Shown: piece after piece, positions 1 to 8,524 of the stretch
Layout of the letters: every line of letters begins with the position of its first letter
Numbering within the stretch: the first letter of the stretch is position 1
DNA from: Desulfuromonas sp.
Lineage (GTDB): Bacteria; Desulfobacterota; Desulfuromonadia; Desulfuromonadales; Geopsychrobacteraceae
Assembly: GCA_002868865.1 (NCBI GenBank)
Contig: PKUC01000018.1
Coordinates: forward strand, 1 to 58,925
Reading direction: 5' to 3'
Length of the DNA stretch: 58,925 nt
Translations under genes and position numbers: made by a program
Notes under the pieces: model-generated
Told to the model about the DNA's origin: nothing
Databases searched by the model: none
Seen by the model: the letters and a program-made list of their open reading frames with translations, nothing else

Positions 1-468
1 CACAAACTGCAGCGCCAGATCGGCGGCTTTTTTGGCCTGATTCACCCGGCGTTTGAGGAGAAATTCTTCCCCCTCGGCGACCAATTTCACCGCTTCGACA
101 TGATCACGTGCGACATCGATACCGACCGCGCTCGCTTCGATGGTGGAATCGAGCTGGGCAGCGATCTGATACTCGGTCAGCGCTTTTTCGTACAACTCCT
201 CTTCCATCAGCTGTTCGGCTCGCTCTTTATGGGTCATGGCCGCACGCGCTTTGGCGAAACTGAGTCGCATCATGTATTCGGGATTATCGGGAGATTCCTC
301 AACGGCTTTGGTGTAAGCCACTACCGCCCGATCGTAGTTACCGGCCTGAAAAAACTGCTGTCCGTCCTGAAACGAAGCGGGTCCGGTCCCGGCACATCCG
401 GCGAAGAACACCAGAAGCAAAGCACCATAGATCCATCTACGGCATTTTTTAGCTATTCCCTGACTCAT
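1..468 (-). CDS. Secretin-associated TPR lipoprotein (GspD/PulQ-like), 3' end cut by window edge
   Basis: The first 156 residues are visible and the frame runs off the left edge. The start ATG (466-468) has an AGGAG Shine-Dalgarno about 8 nt upstream. A basic N-terminus and hydrophobic stretch end in the lipobox FFAGC, so this is a predicted lipoprotein. Helical TPR-like repeats follow (FQAGNYDRAVVAYTKAVEES, then YEKALTEYQIAAQL). It is last in the gspF-gspE-pilM-pilN-pilO-pilP-like series, where Geobacter-type clusters encode an outer-membrane secretin with an N-terminal TPR region. The secretin domain would lie outside the window, so that identity rests on context. It could instead be a stand-alone TPR lipoprotein. 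Confidence 0.6.
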   Translation of the reverse strand, partial: MSQGIAKKCRRWIYGALLLVFFAGCAGTGPASFQDGQQFFQAGNYDRAVVAYTKAVEESPDNPEYMMRLSFAKARAAMTHKERAEQLMEEELYEKALTEYQIAAQLDSTIEASAVGIDVARDHVEAVKLVAEGEEFLLKRRVNQAKKAADLALQFV

Positions 469-550
469 TCGTGACGATCTCCTGTATATTTCCGGCCCGC
501 AACGATCCACGGACATGGATTTGATCCTTCTGTTCACACACACGCTGTTA

Positions 551-1129
551 CTATTTTTTTACTTTCAGATCGATCTCAATTTTGCGGTTATCGTTCGGTT
601 TTTTGATCCGTAACAGCTCGTCGGTTAATTCATCGACGTAGTAGTCTTCAAAAAACGTCTCACCTTGACGGACGAGATAAATCTTGCCGAGCGATTGCAG
701 AAAAACGGTCCGTGCCCCCCGGTTGTCGAGAAAACCGAGCAGGGCAAATTTGGCCAGCGGCTGCCTTGGCTTCGGTTTGGGCTTCGGCGCTTCGACAACC
801 ACAGGTTTCGATTTGGGCTTCGGTTTTGGTTTCAGCTTGGGCTGCGATTTTGGTTTCGGCTTCGGCTTCGGCTTGGGGGGAACATAAAGCGGCCGAAAGA
901 TATCACGCTTCGGCGGCACAAATTCTCTGACCTGCTGGGGCGGAAATGTGATAGTCAATCCCGCCAGCAAGTCATCTCCTGCGGCCAGGGTGCCCTCAGT
1001 TGTTACATTGCGGGGGACAAAAACATTGCCATCGACCGTCTCCTGTCGCGGATACCAAAGGTACGCGTAACCGAGGGCAATAACCAGCAAAACGCTGAGA
1101 ACCACAATCTGTTTCAGTTGGCGACTCAT
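551..1129 (-). CDS. PilP/GspC-like inner-membrane protein with Lys-Pro-rich periplasmic spacer
   Basis: 192 aa. One N-terminal membrane segment (about residues 8-26) leads into a periplasmic part with a striking KP-repeat spacer (about residues 83-124, long runs of KPKPKPKPK type). A small C-terminal domain resembles the GspC/PilP homology region (LLGFLDNRGARTVFLQ, then YLVRQGETF). In type II secretion and type IV pili this protein joins the inner-membrane platform to the secretin. Its ATG overlaps the end of the pilO-like gene by 4 nt, indicating translational coupling. The KP spacer resembles the span-bridging region of TonB and probably crosses the periplasm (inference). Family assignment is by position and topology rather than strong motifs. 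Confidence 0.65.
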   Translation of the reverse strand: MSRQLKQIVVLSVLLVIALGYAYLWYPRQETVDGNVFVPRNVTTEGTLAAGDDLLAGLTITFPPQQVREFVPPKRDIFRPLYVPPKPKPKPKPKSQPKLKPKPKPKSKPVVVEAPKPKPKPRQPLAKFALLGFLDNRGARTVFLQSLGKIYLVRQGETFFEDYYVDELTDELLRIKKPNDNRKIEIDLKVKK

Positions 1130-1707
1130 GCGGCGTCTCTCCCCCTGAAAAAGGTTTTCAACGTAATTTTCAGGGCAACGTCGGCGGTCTTACCTTTACG
1201 ACCCTCGCCACCCGACAGGCTGATGTCACTGATCACCAGTATCCGCTGCGCTTTCTCCAGCTGGTGAATAAAATGCTTCAGCTGACCGTACTGGCCGCTG
1301 ACCGAGAACTGCAGATCGTAACGGAGCAGTTCGAGCTCTTTATCCATTTCGGGCTTATATGAGACCTGCTTGATCGACAAGCCCGCGTCGTTAGCCGTAG
1401 AAAACAGCTCACCGATCAATCCCGACAGCTGATCTTCAAAGGGGATCATCTGCTGAATCCGGGTCAGATCCTTTTCGACCTTTTCAAGGTCCGAAACCGG
1501 CATGCTGCCGCTCTGCTTCTGCTGCTGCAGAACACGCAGTCCGTTCTGCTGCTGGCGAACGGCATCACGCTTGTCCATCAGGCGCTGGTCGAACAGCTGA
1601 CTCTGAGCCAGAAAAATCGCAAGATTGATCAGCAACAACAGACAGACAATGATCGTCAAACTGCGATGCTGCTCCCAGATTGTGCGGATCAGGTCTCCAC
1701 GCGACAT
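1126..1707 (-). CDS. PilO-like pilus/secretion assembly protein
   Basis: 193 aa with the PilO layout: short cytoplasmic N-terminus, one membrane segment (about residues 17-34), a coiled coil (about 40-90, rich in Q, K, E and L) and a C-terminal ferredoxin-like domain (LSIKQVSYKPE, FSVSGQYGQLKHFIHQLEK). PilO pairs with PilN to form the periplasmic alignment complex. Its ATG lies 2 nt before the end of the pilN-like stop region and its 3' end overlaps the pilP-like gene by 4 nt, so the genes are coupled. The phrase GQYGQLKHFI matches PilO/MshJ-type proteins. Confidence 0.75.
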   Translation of the reverse strand: MSRGDLIRTIWEQHRSLTIIVCLLLLINLAIFLAQSQLFDQRLMDKRDAVRQQQNGLRVLQQQKQSGSMPVSDLEKVEKDLTRIQQMIPFEDQLSGLIGELFSTANDAGLSIKQVSYKPEMDKELELLRYDLQFSVSGQYGQLKHFIHQLEKAQRILVISDISLSGGEGRKGKTADVALKITLKTFFRGRDAA

Positions 1708-1708
1708 T

Positions 1709-2269
1709 TCAGAAGACCCCCCGTAGCTTGACCGAAAAGGTCAGCGCAATGTATTCGGTCCCTTTGATATCCTGAACCTTCGTTTCAGCCTGTTGCTGCA
1801 AAAAAGCCGTTTCGATGGTGTCATCGGTTAACAGCTGATCCAGAAAGGTCTGCAGCGAGTTCAGATCTTTGGCCACCCCGGTTATATCGAGGGAGCGCTC
1901 CTTGTAGTTGGGGCGGAACCCGCGTAAACTGACGCCATCGGGCAGCAGATTCTCCATGCGATCGAACAGGGCCGTCCAGTGGAACGAATCCTGATCGATC
2001 AGGACCTGGCTGCGGACAACATCCGCACGGACAGCTTCAAGCTTCTCCGTATCGAGAGCGATCGACTCGATCCCCAGCAGTTCTTCACGATCTTTCTGCA
2101 AGGCAGCCAGTTTGGTGTCCTGCTCCGCAATCATGGTATGCGTCGAGAGCAGCTGGATCACCCCCCACAGAAGGAGCACCACGAGCAACGCAGCCGACAG
2201 CCAATACGCCTGACCGATCAAGCGCATATTGACGTAACTGCGTCCGGCAAAGTTAAGGTTCAGTTTCAT
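1709..2269 (-). CDS. PilN-like pilus/secretion assembly protein
   Basis: 186 aa from ATG 2267-2269, which leaves 4 nt after the pilM-like stop. A longer frame begins at a TTG inside pilM and adds seven residues; the ATG is preferred. It starts with the PilN-type MKLNLNFA, has one membrane segment (about residues 22-40), a coiled-coil stretch, and a C-terminal domain including GVSLRGFRPNYKERSLDITG and LQTFLDQLLTDD, typical of the PilN fold. It should pair with the PilO-like protein and bind the PilM-like protein at its N-terminus. Confidence 0.75.
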   Translation of the reverse strand: MKLNLNFAGRSYVNMRLIGQAYWLSAALLVVLLLWGVIQLLSTHTMIAEQDTKLAALQKDREELLGIESIALDTEKLEAVRADVVRSQVLIDQDSFHWTALFDRMENLLPDGVSLRGFRPNYKERSLDITGVAKDLNSLQTFLDQLLTDDTIETAFLQQQAETKVQDIKGTEYIALTFSVKLRGVF

Positions 2270-2273
2270 CGTC

Positions 2274-3206
2274 TTACAGGACCTTTTCAATCAGTCGCTC
2301 GGCAGCACCGAGGGCCGCAGCCATACTGGCTGTTTCACGGTCAGAAACGGCGAGGGTCTGCACCCCGCTTCTGATCTGCGCCAGCGGATCGGGCAGAATC
2401 AGCACATCGGTATCGAACGCCGAACGGACCGCATCGGTCAATTCATCCGGAGCATCCCAGTCGCTGTGAAGATAAACCTTTTTACGGCTGTACGCGGCCT
2501 GATCGGAGCGCGATGAGACCAACGAACGGTTGATCTCACGAAACACCGCTTCTGCTGAGCGGCCGACAGTTTTGACCCGGAACGACGACAGCATCGTGCC
2601 CTGAAAGCCGAGCAGAATCAATTCATGACCACTGACAGCCACCAGCATAAAGTCGGTGCCCAGGTCGGTCTTGGAACGGTAGCAGTTGTAAAGTTGAAAT
2701 GAGTGAAAATCGATCAGCTTGGCATGAAAGCCGGCCTCTTCGACCAGATCTTCGTACTGTGCGAGTACGGCATTGTCGATCACCGACACCAGAACCCGCT
2801 TAACCCCGGATTCCAGTTCGGACAAAACTTGATAGTCAAGGGCGAAATCGCGGAAACTGTCCGGTAGCAACTCTTTAAGTTGCCACTTGAGGATATCGAT
2901 CGACTGGTTGCGTGACTTGAGTGGCGTATCCACATTCACAAGAAAGGTGTATCCGCAGCCGTCGGGCAGCGACAGGGCGACCCGTTCTTCCTTATGGGCG
3001 ATCGGCAGCAACACATCGCGTAGTGCCGCCAGAAACAGCTCGGTGTTGTGCACGTTCGGCGTGCGCGTCGATGGCCGCAGGACACCGTCACTGAATTTCA
3101 GGATCTGCCCGCCGGTGAGAACGATTTTACGCCGCCTGTTCTGAACGGCCACCGCCCGTAAACCGTCGGCACAGATATCCAATCCTAAACCGGTACGTCG
3201 AAACAC
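2274..3206 (-). CDS. PilM-like actin-fold ATPase of the secretion/pilus platform
   Basis: 310 aa from GTG 3206, 4 nt after the gspE stop with a GGAG about 10 nt upstream; the open frame extends to TTG 3224. The start motif GLGLDICADGLRAVAVQ is the phosphate-1 loop of the PilM/FtsA actin-like fold. An internal nucleotide-binding segment reads LVAVSGHELILLGFQG, and the C-terminal segment AALGAAERLIEK closes the fold. PilM is cytoplasmic and holds the N-terminus of PilN. An alternative label is GspL-like; the separate PilN/PilO genes favour PilM. Confidence 0.75.
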   Translation of the reverse strand: MFRRTGLGLDICADGLRAVAVQNRRRKIVLTGGQILKFSDGVLRPSTRTPNVHNTELFLAALRDVLLPIAHKEERVALSLPDGCGYTFLVNVDTPLKSRNQSIDILKWQLKELLPDSFRDFALDYQVLSELESGVKRVLVSVIDNAVLAQYEDLVEEAGFHAKLIDFHSFQLYNCYRSKTDLGTDFMLVAVSGHELILLGFQGTMLSSFRVKTVGRSAEAVFREINRSLVSSRSDQAAYSRKKVYLHSDWDAPDELTDAVRSAFDTDVLILPDPLAQIRSGVQTLAVSDRETASMAAALGAAERLIEKVL

Positions 3207-3210
3207 AGGA

Positions 3211-4929
3211 TCAAGACTCCACAAAGGTCACGCGATTGATCTCGCGGATCGTCGAAATTCCTTCAAAAACCTTCTCGAGGGCCGCCTCACGCAGAAAGAT
3301 CGTGCCACCGTCCCGGGCCATCTTTTTCAGTTCGGTCACCGGTCTTTTGGATGCGATCATTTCACGCAGTTCATCAGTCATCTCCAGCAGCTCAACAATC
3401 GCTTCGCGACCGTGATATCCGAGGCCGTTGCACTCCTTGCAGCCCTCTCCCTCGTAGAAGGTAAAATCTGCATACTGCTCATAATTGAGGCCGGCACTTT
3501 CGATCGTCTCCCGATCGTACTTGACCGCTTTTTTACAATGGGGACAGATCCTCCGTACCAGACGCTGGGCAAGAACACAGTTAAGGCAGGAAACAAAGTT
3601 GTAAGGGTCGATCCCCATGTGCATGAAACGACCTAGGACATCGAAGACGTTGTTGGCGTGAACCGTGGTAAACACCAGGTGGCCGGTCAGGGCAGACTGA
3701 ACCGCAATCTGTGCCGTCTCCGGATCACGGATCTCACCGACCATGATCTTATCCGGGTCGTGCCGCAGGATAGAACGCAATCCCCGGGCAAATGTCAGGC
3801 CCTTCTTTTCGTTGACAGGGATCTGCACAACCCCCTTGACCTGATACTCGACCGGGTCCTCGATGGTCACAAGCTTCTCATCGACCGAATTGATTTCCGA
3901 CAGGGCCGCGTAGAGGCTCGTCGTTTTACCGCTTCCGGTCGGTCCGGTGACCAGCACCATTCCGTACGGTTCCCTGATGCGGGCACGAAAACGGATCCGC
4001 TCTTTTTCCGAAAAGCCGAGGGCTTCGAGGGACAATCCCTGCATGTCCGCGGCGATCGACTCTTTATCAAGAATCCGGATGACGGCATCCTCACCGAACA
4101 CCGTCGGCATGATCGACACCCGGAAGTCGATCGCCTTGCCGCCCAGACGCACCTTAAAGCGACCGTCCTGCGGAATTCGACGTTCGGAAATGTCCAGCTC
4201 GCTCATAACCTTGATCCGCGAGATGATCGGGCTCTGAAAACGGCCATCGATGGTCTCGGTGGCTTGGTACAGCACCCCATCAACCCGGTACTTGATGACC
4301 ACGCCCTCGGCAGTCGCCTCGATATGGATATCGCTGGCCCGCTTGTTGAGGGCGTCGAACAGAGTCGAATCGATCAGGCGGATGATCGGACTGGTATCGG
4401 CGGTGAGTTTCTCGATCGACAGGACCTCATCGCCCTTGTCGGTTTCTTTGATCAACTGCAGCTTGAAATCTTCGGAGGCTTCACGCAGGACCCGTTGCGA
4501 GCCCTCCCCCTTTTCCAGCAGACGCGCGATCTTTGAGGGTGCGGCGATCGACAGCTCCAGTTGCAGGCCGAGCTGCAATTCGAGGTTATCGAGAGTTTCG
4601 ATATCGGTGGGATCGCCGACAGCCACCGAGAGCAGGTCGCCCATTTGTTTCAGCGGGATCAGCTTGAACTGCAACGGCAACCCGGCGGGGAGTTCAGCGA
4701 TCAGTTCCTGGTCCAGCACCACCTCATCGAGATCGACATACTGGTACTGGAACTGAGTCGCCAGCGCCTGTGCCAGCTCGTCCTCAGAGAAGAATCCGTC
4801 TCCGACACCCGCCTGTCCAAATCTGAGACCGGTCAACTTCTGCTGTTCCAGAATCAGGTCGATCTCCGACGGGGTGATTGCTCCCATTTCGACCAGAACA
4901 TGGCCGATCTGTTTCCGTTCAAACTTCAT
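3211..4929 (-). CDS. gspE: GspE/PulE-family secretion ATPase
   Basis: 572 aa from ATG 4929 (the frame extends to TTG 4938; the ATG has a GGTTGGA-type ribosome site). The N-terminus has two tandem MshEN-like motifs (QIGHVLVEMGAITPSEIDL and RFGQAGVGDGFFSEDELAQ), then the GspE core: Walker A GPTGSGKT (about 329-336), an Asp box, Walker B IMVGEIRD (about 395-402), the His-box region TTVHANN, and a CxxC...CxxC zinc motif (Cys about 462, 465, 497, 500). This cytoplasmic hexameric ATPase powers pseudopilus assembly. It follows gspF and precedes pilM. GspE is favoured over PilB because of the pseudopilus-type neighbours; the two cannot be separated fully by eye. Confidence 0.9.
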   Translation of the reverse strand: MKFERKQIGHVLVEMGAITPSEIDLILEQQKLTGLRFGQAGVGDGFFSEDELAQALATQFQYQYVDLDEVVLDQELIAELPAGLPLQFKLIPLKQMGDLLSVAVGDPTDIETLDNLELQLGLQLELSIAAPSKIARLLEKGEGSQRVLREASEDFKLQLIKETDKGDEVLSIEKLTADTSPIIRLIDSTLFDALNKRASDIHIEATAEGVVIKYRVDGVLYQATETIDGRFQSPIISRIKVMSELDISERRIPQDGRFKVRLGGKAIDFRVSIMPTVFGEDAVIRILDKESIAADMQGLSLEALGFSEKERIRFRARIREPYGMVLVTGPTGSGKTTSLYAALSEINSVDEKLVTIEDPVEYQVKGVVQIPVNEKKGLTFARGLRSILRHDPDKIMVGEIRDPETAQIAVQSALTGHLVFTTVHANNVFDVLGRFMHMGIDPYNFVSCLNCVLAQRLVRRICPHCKKAVKYDRETIESAGLNYEQYADFTFYEGEGCKECNGLGYHGREAIVELLEMTDELREMIASKRPVTELKKMARDGGTIFLREAALEKVFEGISTIREINRVTFVES

Positions 4930-4959
4930 GCAATCCAACCTGTTTGTGTCATCATCACC

Positions 4960-6168
4960 TTACCCGACCGTGCCCGCCAGTTGAAAGATCGGCACATACA
5001 TGGCAAATACGATAGCGCCGATGATCAGACCCATACCGAGCATCAGCACCGGTTCAATCATCGTCGTCAGCAAGGTCAAGCGGCGTTCCACTTCGGCTTC
5101 GTAATATGCAGCGACCTCTTCCAGCATCTCATCCAGCGCGCCGGTCGTCTCACCGACACCGATCATCCGTAGCGCAATCGCCGGAAAAAAGCCACAGCGC
5201 TGGATCGCATCGGACAAGGCGGTGCCTTCTTCGACGCGATGAATCGCTTTGACCATTTCGGCTTCGAGGATGCGGTTATTCAACGTCCCGCGAGACATGG
5301 TCATGGCCGGCACCAGTGGTGTCCCGCTGGTGAGCGTGGTGCCAAGGGTGCGGCAGAAGCTGGACAGGGCATAATCGATCAGCAACTGTCCCAAAAATGG
5401 CAGCTTCAGGCGCAGCCGATCATACATCACCTGCCCCCTGCTTGTCCCGGCCACCCCTTTAAAAAAGAGGAAAAGACCGATAGCAGTCAGCAGCAGAAGG
5501 GGAGCAATCTTACCGAGGCCTCCCGACACCGCGATCAGGATGCGCGTCATCAGCGGCAGTTCGACATTGGCGTCGGTATAGATCTGGGTAAAGCTCGGCA
5601 CGACATAGAGCAGCAGAAAGATCAACACGCAGACCGCCGCCGAGGTCAGTAGAATCGGATAAAAGGATGCGCTGCGCACCTTGGCGCGGATCGCTTCAAC
5701 TCGCTTCTGATACTCGAGATAACGGGTCAGCGTCACCGCCAGATCGCCCGTTTTTTCACCGGCCCGGATCGACGCGACATACAGATGCGGGAAATAACCG
5801 GGATATTGGGCGAAGGCGTCGGAAAGCATGCTGCCGCCCTTGATCTCCTCACGGATTTCGGTGAGGACATTCCGCAGCCCGCTGGCTTCCATTTGACCGA
5901 CCAGGGTATCGAGCACCTGCAATACCGGCAAACCGGAACGGAGCAGAACGATCAATTCACGGTTAAAGGCGAGAAAGCGCCGGCCACTCAAGCTCCCCTG
6001 TCGGGAACCACCCTTCTGAAGAAACTGAAACAGCTGCAGACGAATCTGAAAAACAAAAAAACCCTGTTCTTCGAGGTTCTCTTTAAGCTGCTCCTTCCCT
6101 GTCGCCTCAAAAGACTTTTCGACAACGCGCCCGTCCGCGGTTCCTATTTTGCACAGGTAGCTAGGCAT
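4960..6168 (-). CDS. gspF: GspF/PilC-family inner-membrane platform protein
   Basis: 402 aa from ATG 6168, giving the family-typical start MPSYLCKIGTADGRVVEKSF. The open frame runs up to TTG 6213, but a promoter (6217-6245) would place transcription start near 6210, excluding that codon; ATG 6186 remains possible. It has the two GspF repeats, each beginning FNRELIVLLRSGLPVLQ or FCRTLGTTLTSGTPLVP, the conserved IRAGEKTG / IGVGETTG motif in each, and membrane segments after the first repeat (about 170-235) and at the C-terminus (LMLGMGLIIGAIVFAMYVPIF). It is the first gene of the secretion operon. Confidence 0.9.
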   Translation of the reverse strand: MPSYLCKIGTADGRVVEKSFEATGKEQLKENLEEQGFFVFQIRLQLFQFLQKGGSRQGSLSGRRFLAFNRELIVLLRSGLPVLQVLDTLVGQMEASGLRNVLTEIREEIKGGSMLSDAFAQYPGYFPHLYVASIRAGEKTGDLAVTLTRYLEYQKRVEAIRAKVRSASFYPILLTSAAVCVLIFLLLYVVPSFTQIYTDANVELPLMTRILIAVSGGLGKIAPLLLLTAIGLFLFFKGVAGTSRGQVMYDRLRLKLPFLGQLLIDYALSSFCRTLGTTLTSGTPLVPAMTMSRGTLNNRILEAEMVKAIHRVEEGTALSDAIQRCGFFPAIALRMIGVGETTGALDEMLEEVAAYYEAEVERRLTLLTTMIEPVLMLGMGLIIGAIVFAMYVPIFQLAGTVG

Positions 6169-6216
6169 AGCGAGGAATACTAACATAGCAGCGGGCAAAA
6201 GAAAACGGTTCAACTC

Positions 6217-6245
6217 AACATAATGACATGATTTTTACTGTTCAA
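6217..6245 (-). promoter_or_regulatory. Predicted sigma70 promoter for the gspF secretion operon
   Basis: Minus strand: TTGAAC (6245-6240), 17-nt spacer, TATGTT (6222-6217). Expected transcription start is near 6210, leaving a leader of about 24-42 nt before gspF. It lies directly downstream of the pta terminator, where a new transcription unit should begin. Confidence 0.45.
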
Positions 6246-6253
6246 ACCCACAG

Positions 6254-6292
6254 AAAAAAGGGAGCGCAATACGGAAATGCGCTCCCTTTTTT
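6254..6292 (-). terminator. Rho-independent terminator after pta
   Basis: A perfect 9-bp stem GGGAGCGCA/TGCGCTCCC (6260-6268 and 6278-6286) is flanked by six A on the left and six T on the right. It can end transcription in either direction; on the minus strand it sits 32 nt after pta. Confidence 0.85.
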
Positions 6293-6324
6293 CAATATCT
6301 ATTTTTTGGAACAAAGAAAGGGGA

Positions 6325-7326
6325 TCAACCCTGTGCCTGCACCGCCGTAATTGCCGAGACGCTGACAATATCCGCGACCGAACAGCCGCGGGACAGATCG
6401 TTGACCGGCTTGGCCAGCCCCTGAATAATAGGACCGACAGCCTCAGCGCCTGCGACCCGCTCAACGAGCTTGTAGCCGATATTCCCGGCATCGAGATCTG
6501 GGAAGATCAGAGTATTGGCTTTCCCGGCCACCGGCGAGCCCGGAGCTTTTTTGGCCCCGACCTTAGGCAGCAGTGCAGCATCAGCCTGCAGCTCTCCGTC
6601 GATCGCCAGATCGGGGGCGAGCTCTTTGGCGATCTGAAGCGCCTTGAGGACCTTGTCACAGTCTTCATGCTGTGCACTGCCCTTGGTGGAAAAGCTGAGC
6701 ATCCCAACCCGGGCTTCGACCCCGAGAAAGCTCTTACAGCTCGCTGCGGTACTTACGGCAATCTCGGCCAGCGCCTGCGCATCCGGGTTGGGATTGACAG
6801 CGCAATCGGCAAAACAGAGGACCCCGTTTTCACCGAAATCGGGGTTATTGGTTACCATCAGAAAAACCGACGACACCGTCTTCATCCCCGGAGCTGTTCC
6901 CACCACCTGAAACGCAGCACGCAGCACATCCCCGGTGGTGTTGTACGCTCCGGCAACCGCACCGCCGGCGTCCCCTTTGCGAACCATCATCGAAGCAAAA
7001 TAGAGGTTATCGTCTGCTGTCAGCAGGTCGATAGCCTGGTCGCGGCTGAGCCCTTTTTTCTTCCGCAACTCGACCAGTGTATCGGCGTAGCCATCGAGCA
7101 GATCCGAGGTCTTCGGATCGACCAGCGAGACGCCATCGAGGGACACCTTCAACTCGGCCGCCTTACCCTGCAGGGTATCGACATTGCCGAGCAGAACGAT
7201 ATCAGCCAGATTGTCAGCAGTAATTGCGGCCGCAGCCTCGATCATTCGATCGTCATAGCCCTCGGGCAGTACGACGGTCTGACGATTCTGCCGCGCCTTG
7301 GTTTTAATTTGGTCTACCAGATGCAT
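6325..7326 (-). CDS. pta: Phosphate acetyltransferase
   Basis: 333 aa, the usual length of the short Pta catalytic form. ATG 7326 has a GGAGGA ribosome site 5 nt upstream; a second ATG at 7338 overlaps that site and is less likely. Family signatures are [23 protein letters not shown] at the start, [10 protein letters not shown], and the C-terminal [19 protein letters not shown] and [18 protein letters not shown]. It interconverts acetyl-CoA and acetyl phosphate in the cytoplasm. No ackA is adjacent; the flanks are a terminator and a divergent TonB-like gene. Confidence 0.95.
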   Translation of the reverse strand: MHLVDQIKTKARQNRQTVVLPEGYDDRMIEAAAAITADNLADIVLLGNVDTLQGKAAELKVSLDGVSLVDPKTSDLLDGYADTLVELRKKKGLSRDQAIDLLTADDNLYFASMMVRKGDAGGAVAGAYNTTGDVLRAAFQVVGTAPGMKTVSSVFLMVTNNPDFGENGVLCFADCAVNPNPDAQALAEIAVSTAASCKSFLGVEARVGMLSFSTKGSAQHEDCDKVLKALQIAKELAPDLAIDGELQADAALLPKVGAKKAPGSPVAGKANTLIFPDLDAGNIGYKLVERVAGAEAVGPIIQGLAKPVNDLSRGCSVADIVSVSAITAVQAQG

Positions 7327-7426
7327 GTCTTCCTCCATAAATCATTCGGTTGGCCCTTGATCTTTTCTGAGCCAGAAACTAAAAGAAACGCCCGATGTCA
7401 AAAATAGAACCGTATTTGAATTTTCG

Positions 7427-7455
7427 TTTATACCCAAAGATCGCCTTAAGGGCAA
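7427..7455 (-). promoter_or_regulatory. Predicted sigma70 promoter for pta
   Basis: Minus strand: TTGCCC (7455-7450), 17-nt spacer, TATAAA (7432-7427), placing transcription start near 7420 and a leader of about 94 nt. The rest of 7327-7573 shows no other structure I can name. Confidence 0.45.
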
Positions 7456-7573
7456 TCGATTTTCCGCTGCCGCACTGCACACCAGGACTCTTCACAGATA
7501 CGACAAGATTCTCTCGCTGACAACGCACGGGATGCTGGTGGTTGATCGGCGAACGGGGTATAATCGATGCGAC

Positions 7574-8500
7574 ATGCGAAACGCCCCCCTCTCTACATCC
7601 AACCGTCTGCCGCGACTGCTGCTCCTCACCCTGGCGCTCTCCACGCTATTGCACCTGCTCGCCTTCTGGTTGCTGCCCACCGATTCAGCACGAGATCGGC
7701 TACCCCACCAGAAACCGACCTTCGTCAGCCTCAAAGAGATGCCGACAACTGACACCCCGCAACAGGGCGACTGGGAGCTGGACGAAAAACCACTGCCCTC
7801 AGACACGCCACCACCTGAGACGCACCGCAGGGCCGAAAACAATCAGCAGGTCGAACAGGAGATGGCCCCGCGCGGCGAAGACAGCCGCGACCAAACCTCA
7901 ACGATAACGGCCAGCACGCCAGCTTCCACCCTTTCGCAATCACAACCGGAGCCACCATCGAGGGACACCGTCCCAGGCAAGAAGGTCATACGCCCTGATC
8001 TAACCAGCACGTATGACAGTAAGCAAGAGGACAGGCCGAAAACGGAGCCGACACCCTCGCTAAATCAGCTCACCCGCCTGTCACCGGACCTGCAGCAGAA
8101 GCTCGCCAGTCAAAACGGTGCGCAACGCATCAAGAGCCGCCCGGACGTCCTCGAAGGGGACGAAATCTATCTCAACCTGAAACATGATGTTCTGCTATCG
8201 TTTTTCCGGAGATTCAGCGGTCGGATAGAATCGATGTGGAACTATCCGGATCGCGCGGCACAGAAAGGTGAACAGGGGGTTCTGCTGCTGAAGATCACCA
8301 TCAGTCGCGACGGCGACCTGATCGACGTCGACCTCATCGAGGAGAGTGGCTCCGAAGCCCTCGATATCGAGGCGATTCAGGCGGTCTACCGTGCCGCGCC
8401 GTTCGGACCGGTGACAAAACACTGGCCCCACGAACAGATGAAAATATACGCCCATTTCCAGTACAAACTGAGCAACAGGTTCATCTTCGGCCGGGAGTAA
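7574..8500 (+). CDS. TonB-like protein (TonB C-terminal domain, single membrane anchor)
   Basis: 308 aa from ATG 7574; the open frame extends 14 codons upstream but that part has no ribosome site. It has a membrane anchor (about residues 14-34), a long Pro/Thr/Glu/Gln-rich periplasmic linker (about 35-200) and a C-terminal TonB-type fold (WNYPDRAAQKGEQGVLLLKI, VDLIEESGSEALDIEAIQAV, PFGPV). TonB transmits proton-motive energy to outer-membrane receptors. It stands alone here, without exbB, exbD or a receptor, between divergent pta and convergent gcvPB. The spacing to the gcvPB end is only 24 nt. Confidence 0.75.
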   Translation: MRNAPLSTSNRLPRLLLLTLALSTLLHLLAFWLLPTDSARDRLPHQKPTFVSLKEMPTTDTPQQGDWELDEKPLPSDTPPPETHRRAENNQQVEQEMAPRGEDSRDQTSTITASTPASTLSQSQPEPPSRDTVPGKKVIRPDLTSTYDSKQEDRPKTEPTPSLNQLTRLSPDLQQKLASQNGAQRIKSRPDVLEGDEIYLNLKHDVLLSFFRRFSGRIESMWNYPDRAAQKGEQGVLLLKITISRDGDLIDVDLIEESGSEALDIEAIQAVYRAAPFGPVTKHWPHEQMKIYAHFQYKLSNRFIFGRE

Positions 8501-8524
8501 TTCCGCGCAGATTCTTTCGCAGCC

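Noticed and set aside
758-883. Tandem DNA repeat suggesting a mobile or CRISPR-like element
   Set aside because: It is in frame and encodes the KP-rich spacer; there are no unique spacers.
3658-4536. Long plus-strand open frame (292 codons) antisense to gspE
   Set aside because: The gspE coding strand has all motifs; the antisense frame has no ribosome site or family resemblance.
7559-7564. TATAAT just before the TonB-like gene as a -10 element
   Set aside because: No acceptable -35 lies 16-18 nt upstream, and the implied start would leave almost no leader.
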